This document shows, one piece after another, positions 1 through 7,064 of a DNA stretch of 7,064 nt. A program made the position numbers and the translations under genes. This stretch comes from an uncultured Collinsella sp. (lineage in GTDB: Bacteria; Actinomycetota; Coriobacteriia; Coriobacteriales; Coriobacteriaceae), in assembly GCA_900551305.1 (NCBI GenBank), contig URVK01000079.1, forward strand, positions 1-7,064, given 5' to 3'. Each line of letters starts with the position of its first letter. The stretch's first letter is position 1. A model generated the notes under the pieces. That model did not search any database and was not told the DNA's origin. It was given only the letters and a program-made list of their open reading frames with translations.

Positions 1-1289
1 TCGACCTGGTGGTCGATGTAGTGCTGCAGCATCTCGCGCAGGCTCAGGCATTTGGGAACGCCGTTGACGAGCGCCAGGTTGTTGGCGCCAAAGGTCGTCT
101 GCAGCGAGGTGTACTTATACAGGTTGTTGAGCACGACCTGCGGAATGACGCCCTTCTTGAGCTCGATGACCAGACGGATGCCCTTCTGGTTGGACTCATC
201 GCGCATATCCGAGATGCCCTCAATGCGCTTGTCGTTGACGAGTTGGGCGATCTTCTCCTGCAGGGTGCCCTTGTTGACCATGTAGGGAATCTCGGTAAAG
301 ACCAGGCGGCTGCGGCCGGTCTTGGTGGACTCCACATGTGCCTTGGCACGCACGGTAATGGAGCCGCGGCCGGTCTCGTAGCTCTGCTTAATGCCGGCGC
401 TGCCCATGATGATGGCGCCGGTGGGGAAGTCCGGACCGGGCATGATCTGCATGAGCTCGTCGACGGTGGCGTCGGGGTTGTCGATCAGGTAGCAGGTGGC
501 CTCGATCGCCTCGGTGAGGTTATGCGGGGCGATGTTGGTGGCCATGCCGACGGCGATGCCCTGGCTGCCGTTGACCAGCAGGTTGGGGAAGCGCGCAGGC
601 AGTGCCACGGGCTCGGCGAGCGATTCGTCGTAGTTGGGCTGCCAGTCGACGGTATCCTTCTGCAAGTCACGCAGCAGTTCCATGGCGGGCTTGGCCAGGC
701 GGCTCTCGGTGTAACGCATGGCCGCCGCGCCGTCGCCATCGATGTTGCCGAAGTTGCCGTGACCGTCGATGAGCGGCGTGCGCATGGAGAACCACTGCGC
801 CAGGCGGACCATGGCCTCGTAGACCGCAGAGTCACCGTGCGGGTGGTACTTACCGATAACTTCGCCGACCGTCCAGGCCGACTTTTTGTGTGGGCGGTTG
901 GGGTAGATGCCGCTCTCGTTCATCGCGTACAGGATGCGGCGGTGTACCGGCTTTAAGCCGTCGCGCACGTCCGGCAGGGCACGCGCTGTGATAACCGACA
1001 TCGAATACTCGATGAACGACTGCTTCATCTCGCGACCGAACTCCGAAATCTGGAGCTGGCCGCCGTTGATGTCCTCGCCGGCCGAGGCGCCACGATCGAC
1101 CTCGCCAAAGCTCTCCTCGAGCTCACCGTCGTCGTCCTCTTCCTCATCATCATCGGCATCGGGGTTATAGGCGTCCGGATCGCCGTCCTCGCCCTGCTCA
1201 GCACGGGCAAGCAGGCGCTTCAGATCATCGGGCATACCGGCATCGCCGGCCTCGCCCATACCCTCGTTGTTGTTGATATCGTCTGCCAC
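1..1289 (-). CDS. gyrA: DNA gyrase subunit A, N-terminal part (3' end outside window)
   Basis: This is the breakage-reunion subunit of gyrase, which with GyrB forms the A2B2 enzyme that introduces negative supercoils. The first 429 codons are visible and the frame is open to the window edge. I chose the GTG at 1289 because GAGGAGG lies 4 nt upstream and the frame is stop-free. The core begins near residue 83 ([19 protein letters not shown], then [18 protein letters not shown] 102-119). The quinolone region reads [10 protein letters not shown] (149-158), with Ser154 and Glu158 at the E. coli Ser83 and Asp87 positions. The catalytic tyrosine is Tyr193 in AAMRYTE. All three sites are offset from E. 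coli by exactly 71 residues, so the core has no indel there and the whole difference is an N-terminal extension rich in Asp and Glu (13 acidic of 16 at 44-59). It follows gyrB by 87 nt and is probably co-transcribed with it. Confidence 0.96.
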   Translation of the reverse strand, partial: MADDINNNEGMGEAGDAGMPDDLKRLLARAEQGEDGDPDAYNPDADDDEEEDDDGELEESFGEVDRGASAGEDINGGQLQISEFGREMKQSFIEYSMSVITARALPDVRDGLKPVHRRILYAMNESGIYPNRPHKKSAWTVGEVIGKYHPHGDSAVYEAMVRLAQWFSMRTPLIDGHGNFGNIDGDGAAAMRYTESRLAKPAMELLRDLQKDTVDWQPNYDESLAEPVALPARFPNLLVNGSQGIAVGMATNIAPHNLTEAIEATCYLIDNPDATVDELMQIMPGPDFPTGAIIMGSAGIKQSYETGRGSITVRAKAHVESTKTGRSRLVFTEIPYMVNKGTLQEKIAQLVNDKRIEGISDMRDESNQKGIRLVIELKKGVIPQVVLNNLYKYTSLQTTFGANNLALVNGVPKCLSLREMLQHYIDHQV

Positions 1290-1293
1290 GTTA

Positions 1294-1300
1294 CCTCCTC
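1294..1300 (-). promoter_or_regulatory. gyrA Shine-Dalgarno
   Basis: GAGGAGG is followed by TAAC and then the GTG start. It is the strongest ribosome-binding sequence nearby and decides the start at 1289, so the acidic extension is probably translated. The ATG just upstream (1302) opens only Met-Arg-Arg-stop and overlaps this site. Confidence 0.8.
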
Positions 1301-1337
1301 ATGGTTTGCGTGGTCCATTAGTTCCCAACCACGGAGA

Positions 1338-1370
1338 CGGCTTTTCCAGGTGCGGTGGCTGGGAAAGCCG
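1338..1370 (-). repeat. gyrB-gyrA intergenic hairpin
   Basis: The 87-nt spacer between gyrB and gyrA contains an inverted repeat. In the transcript CGGCUUUCCCAG pairs with CUGGAAAAGCCG, giving 12 positions with one C-A mismatch and a 9-nt loop. No U-tract follows on either strand, so it does not look like an intrinsic terminator. It could be an mRNA-processing or stability element, or a weak brake that tunes gyrA against gyrB. That role is inference; only the complementarity is seen. Confidence 0.5.
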
Positions 1371-1376
1371 CAGGGA

Positions 1377-3449
<2,073 letters not shown>

Positions 3450-3456
3450 TTATCGT

Positions 3457-3486
3457 AAAAAAATACCCTCGGGAACGAGGGTATTT
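3457..3486 (-). terminator. Intrinsic terminator downstream of dciA, upstream of gyrB
   Basis: In the transcript AAATACCCTCG, loop TTCC, CGAGGGTATTT form a perfect 11-bp stem that runs into seven consecutive U residues, then ACG. The hairpin starts 26 nt after the dciA stop. On the plus strand the stem is followed by TTTGG, so it works in the minus direction only. It ends about 50 nt before the gyrB start. I see no convincing sigma-70 promoter in those 50 nt, so gyrB is fed either by an atypical promoter overlapping the terminator or by read-through. Confidence 0.88.
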
Positions 3487-3512
3487 GGCTCTACAAGGCC
3501 ACCAGATGCGAT

Positions 3513-4076
3513 TTAAGGCTCTTTTTTGCTTTCTACGCCCTTGGCCCACTCGGCACTGGCTCTCATGGCATTCTCGAGGGCCTCGCGCAGTTTTTGGTCT
3601 TCGATGGGCGCCACTTGGCGCTCAATCTCGGTGCGTTCGGCCTCACTTAGGTCGGCGTGCGGGGCCGGCGGGCGCTCGGTCGTCGCCGGGCGCAGGCGCT
3701 GCTTGGCGGCGGGCGGCGTGTGACCCGGCGCGGTGGTTTTGAACACCAGGCCGTCCACATGCGCACCGGCGCACTCCATGCGCGCGCGGATGATCTCGCG
3801 CAACAGCGTCATTTCCTGCGTCCACGAGGGCGAATCGAGATATACCAGCAGCTCATTGGACTCGGGCAGGTAGCGCAAGCCCGTCACATGCCGCCCCTCG
3901 CGCGTGCCCGAGCACACCGCGTTCCACGCGCGATAGACCGCGCGCGACTCCTCGGCAGCCTCCATCTGCGCGCGGCGCTCAGGTGTCGCGGCCGCCAGGA
4001 TGCGCTGACGCTCTGCGTTCAAAAATCCACTGAAGGCAACCGTTTCGCTCTCGCGCTCGTAATTAGCACGTCTCAC
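3513..4076 (-). CDS. dciA: DUF721 protein, DciA-type helicase loader
   Basis: This is a 187-residue DUF721 protein. The family includes DciA, which in bacteria lacking DnaC or DnaI helps load the replicative helicase DnaB at the origin. The core lies at about 47-114: an Ala-Trp (50-51) in YRAWNAV, the strand LLVYLDSPSW (76-85), QEMTLLREIIRARM (87-100) and VDGLVFKT (107-114), matching the family pattern of a strand, Ser-x-Trp, and a Leu-rich helix. A Pro/Ala/Arg-rich linker (about 117-140) follows, then a helical tail with IEDQKLREALENAM, a pattern also common at the end of family members. The GTG start at 4076 lies within recF (14-nt overlap), which implies translational coupling; AAGGTGG lies about 9 nt upstream. 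Its place between recF and gyrB is the standard actinobacterial one. The family call is firm; the loader role is inferred from family knowledge. Confidence 0.88.
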   Translation of the reverse strand: MRRANYERESETVAFSGFLNAERQRILAAATPERRAQMEAAEESRAVYRAWNAVCSGTREGRHVTGLRYLPESNELLVYLDSPSWTQEMTLLREIIRARMECAGAHVDGLVFKTTAPGHTPPAAKQRLRPATTERPPAPHADLSEAERTEIERQVAPIEDQKLREALENAMRASAEWAKGVESKKEP

Positions 4077-5028
4077 CCATGCTCACCACCTTGGCTCGAT
4101 CAAGCAGGTCATCGGTAAAATACCCCAGGTTGGTCGTGGTTATGACCGTCTGGATATCATCGCCGATCAGCCGCAGAAAAGCACCGCGGCGTTCGCCGTC
4201 GAGTTCGCTCATCACGTCGTCCAAAAGCAGCAACGGGGCGGTGCCCAGGACATCGCGAGCCACGGCCACCTCCGCCACCTTCCAGGCCAGAACCAACGTT
4301 CGCTGCTGACCTTGGCTGGCAAATGAACGGGCGGAGCGACCCGCCACGGTAAACTCAATCTCATCGCGATGCGGTCCCACCAACGTCACGCCGCGGCGAA
4401 TTTCCTCGTCGGCGTGCTCATCAAGGGCAGCCAGCATGCGCTCGTACGCCCAGCCCTTCAGCTCTTCGCGATCATCGACCTGGGGCAAATCCCCCAGCGT
4501 GGACGTATAGGTCACGTTGGCAGCCTCACCGGATGCCACTTGCCCGTAGTCAGTGTGCACATGGCCCGCCCGCCGGTCGAGCAGGGCCAACCGGTGCACA
4601 AGCAGGGCCGAGCCCGCGCGGGCAATCGAATCGTTCCACGCGCCGAGCATCTCGCGACAGCACCAGGTCTCCTTGAGCAGGGCGTTACGCTGGGTCACGC
4701 AGCGTCCATAGGTGCTCGCAAGATCGGCATAACGTGCGCTCAGCTGCATGCCAAAGTCATCGAGGGCGGCGCGGCGCACACTGGCGCCTCGCTTAACCAT
4801 GTCCAGATGGTCGGGGCAAAACAGCACGCTCGGCAGAGCCCCGCGCACACCGGCGGCAGAGCACCTCTTGCCGTTGCGGCTAAACGAGCGCTTACCGTCC
4901 TCCACGCTCAATCCCATATCAAGCACGCGGCCGTCGCCCTCGAGCCTCAGCTCGACCTTGCACGAGCCCACGCCATCATGGACGAGCTCGGCTGCGGTCG
5001 GATGCCTAAACGAGGCGCCGCTCGTCAT
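4063..5028 (-). CDS. RecF C-terminal fragment with signature and Walker B
   Basis: This is a 321-residue frame whose ATG comes 2 nt after the TAA of the upstream fragment. It has the RecF middle and head regions, the ABC signature (236-244) and Walker B (266-277), but no Walker A. An AAGGG about 11 nt upstream and the TAACCATG stop-start arrangement could allow reinitiation, so a truncated protein might be made. Without the P-loop it should not hydrolyse ATP. It ends MGETC-TAA inside dciA. Confidence 0.65.
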   Translation of the reverse strand: MTSGASFRHPTAAELVHDGVGSCKVELRLEGDGRVLDMGLSVEDGKRSFSRNGKRCSAAGVRGALPSVLFCPDHLDMVKRGASVRRAALDDFGMQLSARYADLASTYGRCVTQRNALLKETWCCREMLGAWNDSIARAGSALLVHRLALLDRRAGHVHTDYGQVASGEAANVTYTSTLGDLPQVDDREELKGWAYERMLAALDEHADEEIRRGVTLVGPHRDEIEFTVAGRSARSFASQGQQRTLVLAWKVAEVAVARDVLGTAPLLLLDDVMSELDGERRGAFLRLIGDDIQTVITTTNLGYFTDDLLDRAKVVSMGETC

Positions 5029-5030
5029 GG

Positions 5031-5168
5031 TTAAGCCGCCCTTATGAGATTGGTCTTTCCCGCCGCGTTGGGTCCCGCAAGTATCGTCACGCCCTCGTCC
5101 AGGGCAAGGCGATAACTATCGAAGCTGCGGTAGTGCGCGACGGAAAGATCGCGGGCGAACATGGTCAT
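5031..5168 (-). CDS. RecF N-terminal fragment carrying Walker A
   Basis: This is a 45-residue frame starting ATG ACC ATG and ending TAA. It encodes the first beta strand and P-loop of RecF (GPNAAGKT at 32-39) and then stops. A second Met at residue 3 (5162) is an equally possible start. On its own it cannot be a working ATPase. It is the 5' piece of the split recF described above, kept separate because the frame is intact as sequenced. Confidence 0.6.
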   Translation of the reverse strand: MTMFARDLSVAHYRSFDSYRLALDEGVTILAGPNAAGKTNLIRAA

Positions 5169-5177
5169 GGCGCAGCG

Positions 5178-6281
5178 CTAGATGCGAACCGGCATGACCA
5201 GGTACAGGTAGTTGATCTTGTCGTAGGACTTGAAGATGCCCGCCTGCGAGTAGCTCTTGAGCTCCAGCGTGATCTCCTTCTCCTTGGACAGGGCATTGAG
5301 GCAGCCAAAGATGTAGTGGTAGTTGAAGGCGATGGTGCCCGACTCGCCCTCGGCCTCGACATCGATCGTCTCCTGCGCAAGGTCCTGGTCATTGGAAATG
5401 GAGGACAGGCCCATCTGCCCGTTCTCGACATCGATCTCGAACTTGACGGCGGGGTTGGCGCTCGCGATAACGGCCACGCGCTTGAGGGCGGCGTTAAAGG
5501 CGGCGACGTCGATCTTGACGCTCGTCACGCACGAATCGGGGATGAGCTGCTTGTAGTTGGGGTACATGCCCTCGATACGGCGCGACACGTAGGTGGTGTT
5601 GCCGGCCTCGAAGACGACCTGGGTGTCGGTAGCCCCGATCATGATGGTCGCCTGGCTGGCCATGATGTTCAGCGCGTCGTTAAAGGCGTCGGCCGGAACG
5701 TTGAGTTCAAAGGAACCCTCGAGAGTCGAGGTCTCGACCTGCGTATCGCACACGGCCAAGCGGAAGGAATCGGTCGCCACCAGGCGCACGGTGTTGTTCT
5801 CGACCTTCATGTGCACGCCACCCAGAATGGGGCGGGCCTTGTCGGTCGAGGTGACGCGCCACACGCGGCCGACCATTTCGGACAAGATATCGGTCGGCAG
5901 CTCCACGGCACTCTCGATGGCATAGGCCGGAAACTCGGGGAAGTCATTGACATCGAGCGTGTTCAGGCGGAAAGAGCTCTTCTCGCAACCAATCAGCACC
6001 TGGCGCTCGGACAGCTCAAAGGTGACCGGGGCATCGGGGAGGGTCTTGGTGATATTGGAGAGCATCTTACAGGGGATAACCATCTCACCCTCTTCTTCGA
6101 CATGCGCCGCGATGCGATGACGGATCGAGATGGTGTAGTTAGAGGTCTGGAATTCCAAGATGCCGTCTTGCGCCTTGACGAGCACGCCCGACAGGATGGG
6201 AAGGGTGGACGCCGAAGCGACACCCTTCATAACGACGCCGATGGCTTGTGTAAGCGAGCTCTGGCTGACGGTGAACTTCAT
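5178..6281 (-). CDS. dnaN: DNA polymerase III subunit beta (sliding clamp)
   Basis: This is the ring clamp that tethers DNA polymerase III and repair proteins to DNA. It is 367 residues, essentially the E. coli length. It opens MKFTVSQSSL with TLPILSGVLV (26-35). Domain II begins around ARPILGGVHMKV (149-160) with VATDSFRLAV (168-177). Domain III includes SRRIEGMYPNYKQLIP (233-248). It ends YLYLVMPVRI, the usual clamp C-terminus that lines the client-binding pocket. The ATG at 6281 has GAAAGG 9 nt upstream. Residues 46-52 read TSNYTIS where family members usually have a TDLEI-like stretch, a minor divergence. It lies downstream of dnaA across a 238-bp non-coding region and is followed after 9 nt by recF, probably on one transcript. 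Confidence 0.98.
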   Translation of the reverse strand: MKFTVSQSSLTQAIGVVMKGVASASTLPILSGVLVKAQDGILEFQTSNYTISIRHRIAAHVEEEGEMVIPCKMLSNITKTLPDAPVTFELSERQVLIGCEKSSFRLNTLDVNDFPEFPAYAIESAVELPTDILSEMVGRVWRVTSTDKARPILGGVHMKVENNTVRLVATDSFRLAVCDTQVETSTLEGSFELNVPADAFNDALNIMASQATIMIGATDTQVVFEAGNTTYVSRRIEGMYPNYKQLIPDSCVTSVKIDVAAFNAALKRVAVIASANPAVKFEIDVENGQMGLSSISNDQDLAQETIDVEAEGESGTIAFNYHYIFGCLNALSKEKEITLELKSYSQAGIFKSYDKINYLYLVMPVRI

Positions 6282-6290
6282 CTTTTAATA

Positions 6291-6296
6291 CCTTTC
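6291..6296 (-). promoter_or_regulatory. dnaN Shine-Dalgarno
   Basis: GAAAGG lies 9 nt before the dnaN ATG, in an otherwise AT-rich leader. It supports the start at 6281. Confidence 0.65.
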
Positions 6297-6313
6297 TTTA
6301 GATATAAATATCT

Positions 6314-6328
6314 TAATAATAGTAATAG
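6314..6328 (+). promoter_or_regulatory. Candidate DnaA-trio array
   Basis: TAATAATAGTAATAG is five consecutive TAA/TAG trinucleotides. This matches the DnaA-trio pattern (3'-[G/A]AT-5' repeats) to which DnaA binds as single strand during origin melting in Bacillus subtilis. It is followed, 12 bp on its 3' side, by the box-like TGTTGATTA (6341-6349). The pattern is seen; the function is inference. Confidence 0.45.
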
Positions 6329-6395
6329 CACTGACGAAACTGTTGATTACTCCCAAAGACGCAGGTCAGACCCAGAAAGAGAATCGACAGCAACC

Positions 6396-6504
6396 TGTGT
6401 GCAACGGGGGTGGTTTTCCACGTTCAAAACCTGCGCAAAACTTTTCACCACCGCGGGTTGGGTTTTAGACACCTTACGCCCATGGTTTCGACAAGTTTTC
6501 AACA
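6396..6504. repeat. Cluster of divergent DnaA-box-like 9-mers
   Basis: On the plus strand there are TTTTCCACG (6414-6422), TTTTCACCA (6442-6450), TTTTAGACA (6463-6471), GTTTCGACA (6485-6493) and TTTTCAACA (6496-6504). On the minus strand there is TTGCACACA (6396-6404). Several share a T-rich first half followed by ACA or a near variant. They are candidate initiator-binding sites whose consensus departs from TTATCCACA, mostly at position 3. CAAAAC also repeats 11 bp apart at 6425 and 6436. Confidence 0.4.
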
Positions 6505-6519
6505 GGTGTCTCTATTTCC

Positions 6520-7064
6520 CTACGAGCGCAGTGTAATTTTATCGCGCAGCGATTTGAGGTCTTCGGTGACGGTACGGTCTTCCTGGATCATCTTCTGGAC
6601 CTTTTTGTAGCTCGTGCTGACGGTCGAGTGGTTGCGGTTGCCAAATTCGGCGCCCACCGCCGTGGTCGTCATCTCGCACATCTCGATGGCCAGGTAGATA
6701 GCGATATGGCGTGCTTTGGCGATATTGGCGTTGCGACGCGGGCCGATGAGCTCCTCGTGCGTCACGCCGTACTGCTCTTCGATGACGGACTGAACCGTCT
6801 GGACGTTGATCTTTTTGGCCGATGTGTCGAAGTACTGGCTGGCGATGGCGTCGATATCGTCAAAGGTGAGCTCCCCGCCCTCGCGCTCGCGGTCGCCCGC
6901 CTCGCCGGCGCAGCGCTCGCAAAAGCTCTCGAGTTCGCGGATGTTGGTGCCCGAGACCTCGGCCATGTGTTTAAAGTGCTCGTCGGTCAGGTGTCCGCCG
7001 TCGCCCCCATAGGCCGCCAGCAGCGAGTCGTCGCCTGCCTCGGGAGCGGCGACGATGGTGTTCT
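6520..7064 (-). CDS. dnaA: Chromosomal replication initiator DnaA, C-terminal part (5' end outside window)
   Basis: DnaA is the AAA+ initiator that binds the origin and melts it. The last 180 residues are visible and the frame is open to the window edge, so an internal Met at 6966 is not the start. The visible part begins in the AAA+ lid: HLTDEHFKHMAEVSGTNIRELES, where NIRELE carries the sensor-2 arginine. Domain IV follows: INVQTVQSVIEEQYGV, RRNANIAKARHIAIYLAIEM (with the conserved Arg of the ARxRQ-like stretch) and the recognition helix EFGNRNHSTVSTSYKKV, ending DKITLRS. The usual DNA-recognition motif GGRDHTTVLHA is here GNRNHSTVSTS (nt 6610-6642), with the Asp, first Thr and second His of the E. 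coli protein replaced. It is still clearly DnaA, by order of motifs and by location before dnaN. Confidence 0.95.
   Translation of the reverse strand, partial: NTIVAAPEAGDDSLLAAYGGDGGHLTDEHFKHMAEVSGTNIRELESFCERCAGEAGDREREGGELTFDDIDAIASQYFDTSAKKINVQTVQSVIEEQYGVTHEELIGPRRNANIAKARHIAIYLAIEMCEMTTTAVGAEFGNRNHSTVSTSYKKVQKMIQEDRTVTEDLKSLRDKITLRS

Larger units (their letters stand above)
4063..5168 (-). pseudogene. recF: recF, split by a one-base frameshift after Walker A
   Basis: RecF is an SMC/ABC-type ATPase that, with RecO and RecR, directs RecA loading at gaps. The parts are all present but in two frames. Frame one runs 5168-5031, 45 residues, with LSVAHYRSFDSY and Walker A GPNAAGKT (32-39), then LIRAA and TAA. 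Frame two is open from 5028 to 4063 (321 residues from its ATG), with TSGASFRHP, GPHRDEI (218-224), signature FASQGQQRT (236-244) and Walker B LLLLDDVMSELD (266-277). Family spacing between GKT and the GxxF motif requires one more base. Adding a G near 5042/5043 gives LIEGGLTMTSGASFR, restoring the conserved Glu after the P-loop helix and a 368-residue protein, the usual length. The start is 9 nt after the dnaN stop with no clear Shine-Dalgarno, which suggests coupling. It may be a sequencing error, a real mutation, or a gene still expressed by restart. Confidence 0.85.
6282..6519. other. dnaA-dnaN intergenic region, candidate oriC
   Basis: This 238-bp non-coding stretch lies where many Gram-positive and actinobacterial origins are found. 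The dnaN-proximal 50 bp (about 6282-6330) is strongly AT-rich in a GC-rich setting, suiting an unwinding element, and holds a TAA/TAG trinucleotide run (6314-6328) and the near-palindrome GATATAAATATC (6301-6312). The rest holds several 9-mers that resemble DnaA boxes only loosely (best 7 of 9 to TTATNCACA); I found no exact box. The same stretch must hold any dnaN promoter. TATTAT on the minus strand (6316-6321) is a possible -10 but lacks a good -35. The origin call rests on position, base composition and motif pattern. An additional or alternative origin upstream of dnaA cannot be excluded. Confidence 0.6.

Noticed and set aside
9..956. A 315-codon plus-strand open frame opposite gyrA
   Set aside because: The minus-strand frame encodes GyrA with its catalytic tyrosine and quinolone region; the plus frame is a compositional shadow.
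5055..5061. GGGAAAG, a -1 slippery heptamer in the correct phase just upstream of the recF frameshift
   Set aside because: Slippage there would turn the P-loop GKT into GKD and read DQSHKGGL, destroying the Mg-coordinating Thr. It arises naturally from the Gly-Lys codons of Walker A, so programmed frameshifting is not a good explanation.
6282..6330. A definite sigma-70 promoter for dnaN
   Set aside because: TATTAT and an extended TGC-TATTAC are present, but no matching -35 is found at 16-18 bp. In such AT-rich DNA -10-like hexamers are expected by chance.
5133..6536. A 467-codon plus-strand open frame across dnaN and the intergenic region
   Set aside because: It is antisense to the clearly real dnaN and runs through the AT-rich candidate origin. 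There is no family resemblance and no supporting ribosome site.

Overview
The window is the replication-origin-proximal housekeeping cluster of a high-GC bacterium. Every gene is on the minus strand. In transcription order, from the right edge to the left, they are dnaA (3' part only), dnaN, recF, a DUF721/dciA gene, gyrB and gyrA (5' part only). This order is the classic actinobacterial dnaA-dnaN-recF-DUF721-gyrB-gyrA arrangement. The GC-rich coding, the short GyrB type and the divergent DnaA, GyrB and GyrA details suggest class Coriobacteriia, perhaps a Collinsella-like gut organism. The taxonomic call is inference from gene order and protein character, not from a search.

Region by region: 1-1289 holds the first 429 codons of gyrA, which begins with an unusual acidic N-terminal extension of about 71 residues. 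1290-1376 is a short gyrB-gyrA spacer with a hairpin. 1377-3407 is gyrB. 3408-3512 holds a strong intrinsic terminator pointing toward gyrB and a short gyrB leader. 3513-4076 is dciA, overlapping the end of recF by 14 nt. 4063-5168 is recF, which as written is split by a one-base frameshift just after its Walker A motif. 5178-6281 is dnaN. 6282-6519 is the only substantial non-coding stretch (238 bp). It has an AT-rich dnaN-proximal part with a TAA/TAG trinucleotide run and a dnaA-proximal part with several non-canonical DnaA-box-like 9-mers, so it is the likely oriC or part of it. 6520-7064 is the C-terminal part of dnaA.

Together the genes cover initiation (DnaA), helicase loading (DciA), processivity (beta clamp), gap and fork repair (RecF) and supercoil control (gyrase). 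No mobile element, CRISPR array, tRNA or rRNA is visible. The points most worth a second look are the recF frameshift, the altered DNA-recognition motif of DnaA together with the non-canonical box-like repeats at the candidate origin, and the acidic extension of GyrA.
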